From contig JAFECV010000056.1 in the NCBI GenBank assembly GCA_018241985.1, positions 1 through 9,296 on the forward strand: DNA of 9,296 nt, written 5' to 3'. The notes beneath the pieces were generated by a model. It saw nothing but the letters and a program-made list of their open reading frames with translations, had not been told where the DNA came from and did no database searches. Position numbers and translations under genes: made by a program. The stretch comes from Pseudomonadota bacterium. Its GTDB lineage: Bacteria > Pseudomonadota > Gammaproteobacteria > Burkholderiales > Burkholderiaceae_C. Positions 1-6,099 of the stretch are shown here, in pieces (the stretch's first letter is position 1; every line of letters begins with the position of its first letter).

Positions 1-342
1 CAGCGGGTGGCGGATTGCCAACGACGATTCACCACCCGCTGGGTGGTGAATCCGGTCCGCGTAAGTCAGATAGAACTGCCGGAAATACCTCAGGTTGCTG
101 ACGGAAAAGCCCGGGCCATAGCGCTCGGTCAGTTGCCTGGCCAGCCCTGTGATCAGCGCTTGCCCATAGGCCGCTCGCTGCTCGCCCTGCTGGATGGCCT
201 CGACCAGTTCGCGCCCGATGAGCCAGTAGGCCGTGACCGTGGCGGTATTGACTGTGCGCACCACCCGGTCGCGGGCGGCGTCCAGGATCTGGACGATGCG
301 CTGCAACAACTCGTCAGACCGTGGGGAAACAGCGGGGTTAGG
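1..342 (-). pseudogene. DUF1016/YhcG-type PDDEXK nuclease, 5'-truncated and cut by window edge
   Basis: An open minus-strand frame of 114 codons runs off the left edge. It reads SDELLQRIVQILDAARDRVV, then AYWLIGRELVEAIQQGEQRA, then LTERYGPGFSVSNLRYFRQF. This is the helical N-terminal domain of DUF1016 (YhcG-like) proteins, whose C-terminal half is a PDDEXK nuclease and would lie outside the window. The family is commonly found near restriction and other defence genes. There is no ATG in the frame. Going upstream it enters the neighbouring HsdR reading frame (offset by +1) and meets a TGA before any ATG, GTG or TTG. The native start therefore appears lost. Rescue from an internal TTG (about 304-309) or GTG (about 262-264) is possible, but no convincing ribosome site precedes either. 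Family identity is fairly sure; pseudogene status is an inference because the 3' part is not visible. Confidence 0.7.
26..52. repeat. Perfect 12-bp inverted repeat with 3-nt loop inside the DUF1016 frame
   Basis: GATTCACCACCC (26-37) and GGGTGGTGAATC (41-52) are exact reverse complements separated by GCT. Positions 1-10 (CAGCGGGTGG) repeat the reverse complement of 33-42, so the palindromic unit recurs at the window edge. On the minus strand these bases encode a repeated peptide of the form I-[HR]-H-P-[AL], just after the conserved QFYLTYADR segment. This matches a linker where, from memory, family members vary in length. It could form a hairpin in DNA or mRNA. Confidence 0.65.
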
Positions 343-589
343 GCACCTTAAGCTGCCGGGCGTAGCCCATGGCCTGCGCTTCGGCTTCAGCGGGATTGAT
401 CGCGGCCTTCTTCGCCTCGATCACGGCGAGCGCGCGCCCGTTGCGGTCGCACAGCACGTAGTCGGCGCGGGTGCCGTCGGGGAGAACGTATTCGAAGCGC
501 ACCGCGTGGATGTCGAGAACGTCCCAGCCCTGGTCCCTGAGCTGGGCATCGATCCTGACGCGGGAGAAGGCTTCGTTCGTCGCTGCCAT
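338..589 (-). pseudogene. Type I restriction endonuclease R subunit (HsdR-like), N-terminal fragment
   Basis: This 83-residue frame starts at an ATG preceded by AAGGA and matches the first part of HsdR-type proteins. It contains RVRIDAQLRDQGWDV near the N-terminus, then YVLPDGTRADYVLCD (about 35-49), then ALAVIEAKKA (about 53-62). The spaced D and ExK residues (TRADYVL, IEAKK) are the PD-(D/E)xK nuclease signature of the HsdR N-terminal domain. HsdR proteins usually have roughly 800-1100 residues, with a helicase motor after this domain. Here the frame stops at QLKVP, exactly where homologues continue, and the DUF1016 sequence begins at once in another frame. The fragment keeps its ribosome site but lacks the helicase and much of the nuclease domain, so it is almost certainly non-functional for restriction. 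No HsdM or HsdS gene is in the window. Confidence 0.8.
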
Positions 590-767
590 TCGGTCCTTCG
601 CTGCGTCGACGATTTTACTGGGGGGTCATCGCGCGCCGAGGATTGTCAAGATCGCCCGGTGCAGGAACTGGAGTCCATGGACTGGCCTGAATCGTCAAAT
701 GCAGCGACGCTTTCCCACGCGCGTCATCTAAAATATGCATTTGACAGAATATTCATCGGGAGGAATA
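590..767. other. Divergent intergenic region between HsdR fragment and toxin-antitoxin genes
   Basis: This 178-bp spacer separates the leftward HsdR fragment from the rightward toxin gene and is more AT-rich at its right end. On the minus strand it holds a TTGACA (644-649) and a TAAAAT (612-617), but 26 bp lie between them, too many for a standard sigma70 promoter. The right end holds the inverted repeat and promoter-like boxes listed separately. I see no coding sequence. Confidence 0.6.
694..745. promoter_or_regulatory. Perfect 10-bp inverted repeat, candidate toxin-antitoxin operator
   Basis: GTCAAATGCA (694-703) and TGCATTTGAC (736-745) are exact reverse complements. Their centres are 42 bp apart, about four helical turns, so two protein dimers could sit on the same DNA face. 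Between them lies TAAAAT (729-734), a 5/6 match to the sigma70 -10 box, although I find no good -35 at the right distance. The right arm ends 22 bp before the toxin start. HigA/XRE antitoxins usually repress their own operon through such repeats, so this is a natural operator candidate. The symmetry is seen directly; the operator role is inferred. Confidence 0.5.
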
Positions 768-769
768 AT
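741..769 (+). promoter_or_regulatory. Strong sigma70-like promoter overlapping the toxin ribosome site and start codon
   Basis: TTGACA (741-746, perfect) is followed after 17 bp by AATAAT (764-769, 5/6 match), the best sigma70-like pair noticed in the window. Its -10 box overlaps the toxin ATG at 768-770, so a transcript would begin near 775-777 and lack the toxin start and ribosome site. It could then express only the downstream antitoxin. The -35 also overlaps the right arm of the inverted repeat, so it could be repressible. It may instead be a chance match in an AT-rich stretch. Confidence 0.35.
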
Positions 770-1139
770 GCCAAGCAAATGGGAAGTGGAGTACACCGAC
801 GAGCTTGGCGAGTGGTGGGCCGATTTGACCGAGGCTGAACAGGAGTCCATCGATGCATCGGTTCGGCTTCTCGAAGAGAAGGGGCCGAACCTCGGGTTCC
901 CTCACACTTCGGGGGTCGAAGGGTCGAGGCACTCCCACATGCGCGAGCTTCGCGTGCAGCACGAAGGCCGGCCGTACCGGATTCTTTATGCGTTCGACCC
1001 TCGCCGCTGCGCCATTCTTTTGCTCGGTGGCGACAAGACCGGCGATGGCCGGTGGTACGAAGTGCATGTGCCGATAGCCGACAGACTGTACGACACGCAC
1101 ATCGAGACTTTGGGAAAGGAAGGGCAGATCGATGGCTAG
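768..1139 (+). CDS. Type II toxin, RelE/ParE superfamily (HigB/Gp49-like)
   Basis: The 123-residue product resembles phage Gp49/HigB-type toxins (PF05973), which mostly act as ribosome-dependent mRNA endonucleases. Typical features are an N-terminal helical part (TDELGEWWADL, then the helix around 23-38), the core strands HMRELRVQHEGRPYRILYAF (57-76), the AILLLGGDKTGDG segment (82-94) and the terminal ADRLYDTH helix (104-111). Conserved basic residues R59, R62 and R71 lie in the core and are candidates for RNA contact. The ATG at 768 is chosen over the upstream ATG at 735 because GGGAGG precedes it and the family begins with a KWEVEYTDE-like motif. The spacing of 4 nt after GGAGG is a little short. 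The gene overlaps the antitoxin gene by 8 bp, giving the toxin-first order of higBA. Family is confident; the exact target is unknown. Confidence 0.85.
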   Translation: MPSKWEVEYTDELGEWWADLTEAEQESIDASVRLLEEKGPNLGFPHTSGVEGSRHSHMRELRVQHEGRPYRILYAFDPRRCAILLLGGDKTGDGRWYEVHVPIADRLYDTHIETLGKEGQIDG

Positions 1140-1443
1140 GAAGTTCAGCGAATTGCGCGCCAGGATGTCGCCGCAGGCGCAGGCCCGCGCTGCCGCGCGC
1201 GCCGAGGCCATGCTCGTGGAAATGCAGCTCCAGGAACTGCGCAAGGCCCGGAACGTGACGCAGGTCGAAGTCGCCAAGGCCATGAGCGTGGAGCAGGCCG
1301 CCGTTTCGAAGCTCGAGCGCCGCGACGACATGTACGTCAGCACGCTGCGCGAGTACGTCAAGGCGCTTGGCGGGGAGTTGAAGCTGGTGGCTTCGTTCCC
1401 CGATGGCGACATTCAAGTTCACCCGTTCGAACCGGCCCACTGA
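1132..1443 (+). CDS. Antitoxin with XRE-type helix-turn-helix (HigA-like)
   Basis: The 103-residue product should neutralise the toxin encoded just upstream and repress the operon. A long, Ala/Arg/Glu-rich helical N-terminal part (about 5-38) is followed by an XRE/Cro helix-turn-helix at about 43-64, TQVEVAKAMSVEQAAVSKLE, with the expected V-A-x-x-M turn and the A-V-S-K-L-E recognition helix. The C-terminal strand GGELKLVASFPDGD (80-93) is typical of small XRE antitoxins beside Gp49-like toxins. The start overlaps the toxin stop by 8 bp (ATGGCTAG), and GGAAGG lies upstream within the toxin gene, so translation is probably coupled. The 10-bp inverted repeat upstream of the toxin is its likely binding site. 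Confidence 0.87.
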   Translation: MARKFSELRARMSPQAQARAAARAEAMLVEMQLQELRKARNVTQVEVAKAMSVEQAAVSKLERRDDMYVSTLREYVKALGGELKLVASFPDGDIQVHPFEPAH

Positions 1444-1469
1444 TCTTCATTGCCGAAGGAGAAACCGCA

Positions 1470-1910
1470 ATGCCCCTGCCCGACCTCACCACGATCCAGC
1501 ATCTGCTCGAACCGCTGTTCCCCGGTCTGATGGGCGTGCGCGTCGTCGAAGTCGGCCCCGAGCGCGTGGTCGCCGAGATGCCGGTGCGCGCCGATCTGTG
1601 CACCGCCGGCGGCATCCTGCACGGCGGCGCGTACATGGCGTTCGCCGACACGCTGGGCGCGGTCGGCACGATCGTGAACCTGCGGCCCGGCCAGCGCACG
1701 ACCACCACCGATTCGAGCACCAAGTTCATCGGTGGCGCCAAGCTCGGCAGCACGGTGCGCGGCGAATCGGTGGCGCTGCACCGCGGCCGCACCACGCAGG
1801 TCTGGCAGACCAGCATCCGCTCGGAGGACGGGCGGCTGTGCGCGGTCGTTACGCAGACCCAGCTGATCCTGGACGAGGCGCCGAAGGCGGGCGCGGCAGT
1901 CGGTTCCTGA
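1470..1910 (+). CDS. PaaI-family hotdog-fold thioesterase
   Basis: The 146-residue protein is a single hotdog domain of the PaaI/YbgC-type acyl-CoA thioesterases, which hydrolyse acyl- or aryl-CoA thioesters in the cytoplasm. The signature GGILHGGAYMAFADTLGA (47-64) carries the HGG turn (51-53) and the acidic residue at the start of the long helix (D60). TTTTDSSTKFIGGAK (77-91) and the closing strands (GRTTQVWQTSIRSEDGRLCAVVTQTQ) complete the fold, and the length is usual. The ATG at 1470 is preceded by GAAGGAGA about 7 nt upstream. It begins 26 bp after the antitoxin stop with no terminator visible between, so read-through is possible, but nothing suggests a shared function. The natural substrate cannot be told from sequence. 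Confidence 0.85.
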   Translation: MPLPDLTTIQHLLEPLFPGLMGVRVVEVGPERVVAEMPVRADLCTAGGILHGGAYMAFADTLGAVGTIVNLRPGQRTTTTDSSTKFIGGAKLGSTVRGESVALHRGRTTQVWQTSIRSEDGRLCAVVTQTQLILDEAPKAGAAVGS

Positions 1911-1958
1911 GCGGGTTTTGAAAGAAATAGGCTGCAAACCGGCTATTTACCTTCGCAT

Positions 1959-1981
1959 ATTGCTATTTAAATAGTAGCAAT
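1959..1981. terminator. AT-rich stem-loop, possible terminator or intergenic repeat
   Basis: ATTGCTA (1959-1965) and TAGCAAT (1975-1981) form a 7-bp stem with a 9-nt loop, and the overlapping CTATTTAAATAG (1963-1974) is itself a perfect 12-bp palindrome. It lies about 50 bp after the thioesterase stop. There is no T-run, so an intrinsic terminator is only one option. Short 'TTGCTAT...ATAGC' elements are, from memory, common between genes of Comamonadaceae, and this may be one of them. Confidence 0.35.
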
Positions 1982-2090
1982 CGAATCCACGGCGCGACCG
2001 CCGCTGCCCGGTCCCAGGCTCACGCGCGGCGGCGTCGAAAGACCCTAGGGAATCTACGGGTTCGCGGCCCATCTGATATCTATCAGTATT

Positions 2091-2105
2091 TGTCGTCAGA
2101 CGACA
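2091..2105. promoter_or_regulatory. Perfect palindrome matching the FadR/FCD GntR operator consensus
   Basis: TGTCGTC and GACGACA are exact reverse complements around a single central A. The inner 11 bp, TCGTCAGACGA (2093-2103), fit the TNGTNNNACNA pattern known for GntR regulators of the FadR/FCD branch, which often control organic-acid uptake and catabolism. A weaker palindrome, CTGATAtcTATCAG (2073-2086), lies immediately upstream. No GntR regulator is encoded in the window, and the transporter starts 238 bp downstream. The symmetry is certain; the regulator is inferred. Confidence 0.5.
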
Positions 2106-2343
2106 TATGCGCGATGGAGTCGGCCTGCCCGTATCCCGAGGTTGTCCGCGCGGGCAATCTCGTACTCAGGGAGTTCCGCTACGGGCGGCCAGACGTTCGA
2201 GTCGGCCGCGGCCGGTGATGCACGGCCCGCGCCGCGGCGGTTGGAACGCGGCAGATCAATAGAGAGTGGTCCCAGGGTGGCAACAGGATGGCAATCGTGC
2301 CGTCCGCACGTCCGTGGACGGGCGTCAAGCGAGGAGAGCATTG

Positions 2344-3744
2344 ATGGCAGTTCTGGATTTCCTGGATCGTCGGCATACCGTGGCGCAGCCCGGATTCAGC
2401 CGCTGGCTGGTGCCGCCCGCGGCCCTTTGCGTGCACCTGTGCATCGGCCAGGCCTATGCGTTCAGCGTGTTCAACCTGCCGATGACCAAGCTGATCGGCA
2501 TCACGCAGTCCGCGCCGGACGACTGGAAGCTGACCCAGCTCGGCTGGATCTTCTCGCTCGCGATCTTCTTCCTCGGCGTGTCGTCGGCCGTGTTCGGCCG
2601 CTGGGTCGAAGAGGGCGGCCCGCGCAAGGCGATGTTCACCGCCGCGCTGTGCTGGGCGGGCGGCTTCTTCATCTCGGCGTTCGGCGCTTCGGTGCACAAC
2701 ATCTGGCTGATCTACCTGGGCTATGGCGTGATCGGCGGCATCGCGCTCGGCGTCGGCTACATCTCGCCGGTGTCGACGCTGATGAAGTGGTTTCCGGACC
2801 GCCCCGGCATGGCGACCGGCATGGCGATCATGGGCTTCGGCGGCGGTGCGTTCATCGCGTCGCCGCTGTCGGTCTGGCTGATGAAGCGGTTCGCCACGCC
2901 GACCCACACGGGAGTGCAGGAAACCTTCATCGTGCTCGGCGTCGTCTATCTTGTCTTCATGATGGTCGGCGCGGTCATCGTGCGCGTGCCGCCGCCGGGA
3001 TGGAAGCCCGAGGGCTACGTCCCCCCGAAGGAGAACAAGCTGATCACGAAGAACGACGTCTTCGTGTACGACGCGCTGAAGACGCCGCAGTTCTGGCTGA
3101 TCTGGTGGGTGCTGTGCCTGAACGTGACCGCCGGCATCGGCGTGCTGGGCCAGGCCTCGGCGATGAGCCAGGAGATGTTCCCGGGCCACATCACGCCGAT
3201 CGCGGCGGCCGGCTTCGTCGGGCTGATGAGCCTGTTCAACATGGGCGGGCGCTTCTGCTGGGCCACGGTGTCGGACTACCTGGGCCGGCGCAACACCTAC
3301 TTCGTGTTCATGGTGCTCGGCTTCGCGCTGTACGTGACCGTGCCGCACGCCGGCCTGACGGGCAACGTACCGCTGTTCGTCGGCTGCTTCCTGATCATCA
3401 TCAGCATGTACGGCGGGGGCTTCTCCACCGTGCCGGCCTACCTGAAGGACATGTTCGGCACCCGCTACGTCGGCGCGATCCACGGCCTGCTGCTCACCGC
3501 CTGGTCGGCGGCCGGCATCTTCGGCCCGGTGCTGGTCAACTACCTGCGGCAGTACAACATCGCCCACGGCGTGCCGAAGGCGGAGGCCTACAACAACACG
3601 ATGTACATCATGGCCGCGCTGCTGGTGATCGGCTTCATCTGCAACTTCATGGTGAAGGCGGTCCATCATCGCTTCCACATGCAGGACGACGATGCCGACC
3701 GCGCGGCCGGACTGGCCGCGACCGCCAAGCCCGCGAACGCCTGA
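2344..3744 (+). CDS. OFA-family MFS transporter (oxalate/formate antiporter-like)
   Basis: The 466-residue inner-membrane protein belongs to the oxalate:formate antiporter (OFA) branch of the major facilitator superfamily, with about 12 membrane segments. The OFA hallmark GYISPVSTLMKWFPDRPGMA (138-157) is followed by TGMAIMGFGGGAF. A second MFS motif, GRFCWATVSDYLGRR (302-316), opens the second half after a cytoplasmic loop of about 30 residues (214-245). The glycine-rich GLLLTAWSAAGIFGPVL (381-397) is also typical of the family. The ATG at 2344 is chosen over the in-frame ATG at 2266 because GAGGAGA lies 5 nt before it and family alignments start near FLDRR. OxlT uses a lysine in membrane segment 11 (K355) to bind oxalate; I see no lysine in the corresponding stretch (375-401), and no oxc or frc gene is nearby. 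The substrate is therefore probably another small carboxylate. A small membrane protein follows after 12 bp. Confidence 0.88.
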   Translation: MAVLDFLDRRHTVAQPGFSRWLVPPAALCVHLCIGQAYAFSVFNLPMTKLIGITQSAPDDWKLTQLGWIFSLAIFFLGVSSAVFGRWVEEGGPRKAMFTAALCWAGGFFISAFGASVHNIWLIYLGYGVIGGIALGVGYISPVSTLMKWFPDRPGMATGMAIMGFGGGAFIASPLSVWLMKRFATPTHTGVQETFIVLGVVYLVFMMVGAVIVRVPPPGWKPEGYVPPKENKLITKNDVFVYDALKTPQFWLIWWVLCLNVTAGIGVLGQASAMSQEMFPGHITPIAAAGFVGLMSLFNMGGRFCWATVSDYLGRRNTYFVFMVLGFALYVTVPHAGLTGNVPLFVGCFLIIISMYGGGFSTVPAYLKDMFGTRYVGAIHGLLLTAWSAAGIFGPVLVNYLRQYNIAHGVPKAEAYNNTMYIMAALLVIGFICNFMVKAVHHRFHMQDDDADRAAGLAATAKPANA

Positions 3745-3756
3745 GGAGGAACGAAC

Positions 3757-3882
3757 ATGAGCAACGAAAAGCAAGGCGCCGGCACCGCGATCAAGCTGAT
3801 CCTCGCCTGGGGCTTCGTCGGCATTCCGCTGGTCTGGGGCGTGCTGCAGACGCTGGCGAACGCGATGAAGCTGTTCCAGTAG
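3757..3882 (+). CDS. MFS transporter small subunit, 41-residue single-helix membrane protein
   Basis: This short gene encodes 41 residues. A polar N-terminus (MSNEKQGAGTAIK) is followed by one hydrophobic helix, LILAWGFVGIPLVWGVLQTL (14-33), and a short amphipathic tail, ANAMKLFQ. GAGGAGGA lies 5 nt before the ATG, among the strongest ribosome sites in the window, and the gene begins only 12 bp after the OFA transporter stop, so they are surely cotranscribed. It matches, from memory, the roughly 40-residue proteins annotated as 'MFS transporter small subunit' beside OFA carriers in Burkholderiales. The Trp-Gly-x-x-Gly-x-Pro pattern in the helix looks like a packing surface for a partner helix. 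MFS carriers normally work alone, so its role in stability, sorting or activity is unknown. Confidence 0.85.
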   Translation: MSNEKQGAGTAIKLILAWGFVGIPLVWGVLQTLANAMKLFQ

Positions 3883-4032
3883 CGCGGCGGGGATGGGCGG
3901 GGCGCGCCTGCTCCGGCGCAGGGGCGCTCGGCAGCGGCCCGCTTGTGCCGCGCGCGGCGATGGCTTACGCTGGCGGCCACACGATGAGTCCACCAGCCAG
4001 GGTGCGCCGGGCCGCACCGCAGGAGACGAGCC
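3883..4032. other. GC-rich intergenic region with a possible hairpin
   Basis: This 150-bp spacer lies between the small subunit and the EF-G-like gene. An imperfect GC-rich hairpin can be drawn from GCGCCTGC (3904-3911) and GCAGGGGCGC (3918-3927), with two bulged Gs. It has no T-run, so it is a weak terminator candidate. A promoter-like pair lies in the right half. Confidence 0.4.
3943..3971 (+). promoter_or_regulatory. Candidate sigma70 promoter for the EF-G-like/kynureninase genes
   Basis: TTGTGC (3943-3948) and TACGCT (3966-3971) are separated by 17 bp. Both are partial matches, but TTG...17...TAnnnT is common in GC-rich betaproteobacteria. The predicted start lies about 55 nt before the EF-G-like gene, a sensible leader length. 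Confidence 0.35.
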
Positions 4033-6099
4033 ATGGCCAGCACCCCCGCACTTTCCACCGTCGATGCGCTGCGCACGCTGGCGCTGGTCGGCCCGGCCGC
4101 CGCCGGCAAGACCACACTGGCCGAAGCGCTGCTGCAGCGCACCGGCGCGATCGGCGCGATGGGCAGCGTCGAGCGCGGCAGCACGGTGTGCGACTTCGAT
4201 CCGCTCGAAAAAAGGCTGCAGCATTCGCTGAACTCGTCGCTCGTGCATCTGGCGCATGACGGCTGCCGCATCCACCTGATCGACACGCCCGGCTATCCGG
4301 ACTTCATCGGCCCGGCGCTCTCCGCGCTCGAAGCGGTCGACACCGCGGCGGTGGTGATCAACGCGGCCGCCGGCGTCGAGCCGATGGCGCAGCGCATGAT
4401 GGAATACGCGGCCTCGCGCGGGCTCGACCGGCTGATCATCGTGAACAAGATCGACGCGCAGGAAGTCGACTTGGCCGCGCTTCTCGGGCAAATCCAGGCC
4501 GCGTTCGGCAAGGAATGCCTGCCGCTGAACCTGCCGGCAAGTGGCGGCGCCGCGGTGGTCGACTGCTTCTACAACCGAGAAGGCGCGAGCGATTTCGGCT
4601 CGGTTGCGGACGCGCACCGCGCGCTGGTGGAGCAGGTGGTCGAGGTCGATGCGGCGTTCGTCGACCGCTATCTGAACGACGGCGACGTGGACCCGGCCGA
4701 GCTGCACGCACCGCTGGAGCAGGCGCTGCGCGAGGGGCATCTGATCCCGGTGTGCTTCGTCTCGGCGCGCAGCGGCGCCGGCGTGGCCGAGCTGCTCGAC
4801 GTCATCGCGCGGCTGTTGCCGCATCCGGGCGAGGGCAACCCGCCCGAGTTCCTGCAGGGCGAGGGCGACGCGGCCAAGCCGGTGCGGGCCGAGCCCGACC
4901 CGGCCAAGCACGTGCTCGCGCATGTGTTCAAGGTCACGGTCGACCCGTATGTCGGCAAGCTCGGGGTGTTCCGCATCCACCAGGGCACGGTCACGCCGGG
5001 CAGCCAGCTCTACATCGGCGACGGCCGCAAGCCGTTCAAGGTCGGGCATCTGCTGCTGCTGCAGGGCAAGACGCCGGTCGAGGTCGCCAGCGCCGGGCCG
5101 GGCGACCTGTGCGGCGTCGCCAAGGTCGACGAGATCGAGTTCGACGCGGTGCTGCACGACGCCGCGGAAGATGCGCGCATCCACCTGAAGCCGCTGGCGT
5201 TCCCGGTGCCGGTGCACGGCGTCGCGATCACGCCGAAGCGCCGCGGCGACGAGCAGCGCATGTGGGAAATCCTGCAGAAGCTCGTCACCGAAGACCCTTG
5301 CCTGAAGGTCGAGCAGGTCGCGTCGACGAACGAGACCGTGGTCTACGGCCTGGGCGAGCTGCACCTGCGCACGCTGCTCGAGCGGCTGCAGGAGGTCTAC
5401 AAGTTCGAGGTCAACACCAGCCCGCCGAAGATCGCGTACCGCGAGACCATCACCGCGCCGGCCGAGGGCCACCACCGCCACAAGAAGCAGACCGGCGGCG
5501 CCGGCCAGTTCGGCGAGGTGTTCCTGCGCGTCGAGCCGCTGCCCGGCAGGGACGCAGGCGTCGCGGGCTTCGAGTTCGTCGACCAGGTCAAGGGCGGCGT
5601 GATTCCGGGCCAGTTCATGCCGGCGGTCGAGAAGGGGGTGCGCCAGGCGATGGACAGCGGCGTGATCGCCGGCTACCCGCTGCAGGGCGTGCGCGTGGTG
5701 GTGTACGACGGCAAGCACCACAGCGTGGACAGCAAGGAGATCGCGTTCATCACCGCCGGGCGCAAGGCGTTTATCGCCGCGGTGCGCGAGGCGCGGCCGA
5801 TCGTGCTGGAGCCGATCGTGCGGGTCGAGATCGCGGCGCCGGAGGCGAGCGTTGGCGACATCACCGGGGACCTCTCGTCGCGCCGCGGCCTGATCCAGGG
5901 CACCAGCGCCGCGCAGCCCGGCATGCTGGCGATCCACGGCCAGGTGCCGCTGTCGGAGCTTGCGAACTACCAGTCGCGGCTGAACGCGATGACCGGCGGC
6001 CAGGGCCGCTACAGCATCGAGTTCAGCCGCTATGATCCGGTGCCGCCGACGGTGCAGGCGCAACTGGCCAGCCAGTACAAGGTGAAGGAAGAGGAATAG
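4033..6099 (+). CDS. Elongation factor G-like GTPase (FusA2/EF-G2-type paralogue)
   Basis: The 688-residue protein has the full five-domain EF-G layout. G domain: P-loop GPAAAGKT (20-27), DTPG (84-87), NKID (138-141) and SA (244-245). Domain II is about 290-365, domain III about 390-460. Domain IV includes [14 protein letters not shown] (483-496), [15 protein letters not shown] and the tip segment [14 protein letters not shown]. Domain V is about 600-688. It departs from the housekeeping factor at key places: the P-loop is GPAAAGKT rather than AHIDAGKT, switch I reads [18 protein letters not shown] instead of RGITI, and the catalytic histidine after DTPG is tyrosine (Y88). These changes mark the EF-G-like paralogues often annotated elongation factor G or FusA2. 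Ribosome binding is likely, but normal translocation cannot be assumed. The ATG has GGAGA about 9 nt upstream. Kynureninase starts 8 bp after the stop. Confidence 0.85.
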   Translation: MASTPALSTVDALRTLALVGPAAAGKTTLAEALLQRTGAIGAMGSVERGSTVCDFDPLEKRLQHSLNSSLVHLAHDGCRIHLIDTPGYPDFIGPALSALEAVDTAAVVINAAAGVEPMAQRMMEYAASRGLDRLIIVNKIDAQEVDLAALLGQIQAAFGKECLPLNLPASGGAAVVDCFYNREGASDFGSVADAHRALVEQVVEVDAAFVDRYLNDGDVDPAELHAPLEQALREGHLIPVCFVSARSGAGVAELLDVIARLLPHPGEGNPPEFLQGEGDAAKPVRAEPDPAKHVLAHVFKVTVDPYVGKLGVFRIHQGTVTPGSQLYIGDGRKPFKVGHLLLLQGKTPVEVASAGPGDLCGVAKVDEIEFDAVLHDAAEDARIHLKPLAFPVPVHGVAITPKRRGDEQRMWEILQKLVTEDPCLKVEQVASTNETVVYGLGELHLRTLLERLQEVYKFEVNTSPPKIAYRETITAPAEGHHRHKKQTGGAGQFGEVFLRVEPLPGRDAGVAGFEFVDQVKGGVIPGQFMPAVEKGVRQAMDSGVIAGYPLQGVRVVVYDGKHHSVDSKEIAFITAGRKAFIAAVREARPIVLEPIVRVEIAAPEASVGDITGDLSSRRGLIQGTSAAQPGMLAIHGQVPLSELANYQSRLNAMTGGQGRYSIEFSRYDPVPPTVQAQLASQYKVKEEE

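Larger units (their letters stand above)
1911..2343. other. 433-bp non-coding stretch upstream of the MFS transporter
   Basis: I find no convincing gene here on either strand; the frames present lack family motifs and good ribosome sites. The first 70 bp form a distinct AT-rich island in a GC-rich setting and contain a stem-loop. Further on come the palindromes CCCTAGGG (2043-2050), CTGATAtcTATCAG (2073-2086) and TGTCGTCaGACGACA (2091-2105). Between the last palindrome and the transporter start there are 238 bp of GC-rich sequence with no obvious promoter. This implies a long 5' leader or a promoter too degenerate to see. Confidence 0.65.

Noticed and set aside
612..649. Minus-strand TTGACA and TAAAAT as a promoter for the HsdR fragment
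   Set aside because: The two boxes are 26 bp apart, far outside the 16-18 bp sigma70 range.
735..767. Upstream ATG giving an 11-residue extension of the toxin
   Set aside because: No ribosome site precedes it, whereas GGGAGG precedes the ATG at 768 and the family motif begins there.
1..1443. A complete, new defence system at the left end
   Set aside because: The nuclease genes are truncated and the intact pair is an ordinary HigBA-like toxin-antitoxin; nothing visible forms a full system without the sequence to the left.
2114..2218. Possible 34-codon leader peptide in the non-coding stretch before the carrier
   Set aside because: No ribosome site, no hydrophobic or regulatory codon run, and no recognisable family; chance open frame in GC-rich DNA.
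2266..2343. 26-residue N-terminal extension of the MFS carrier
   Set aside because: The extension is polar, lacks a ribosome site and does not resemble the family; the ATG at 2344 has GAGGAGA in front.
3904..3927. Intrinsic terminator after the MFS small subunit
   Set aside because: The hairpin is GC-rich but bulged and has no T-run; kept only as a remark in the intergenic entry.
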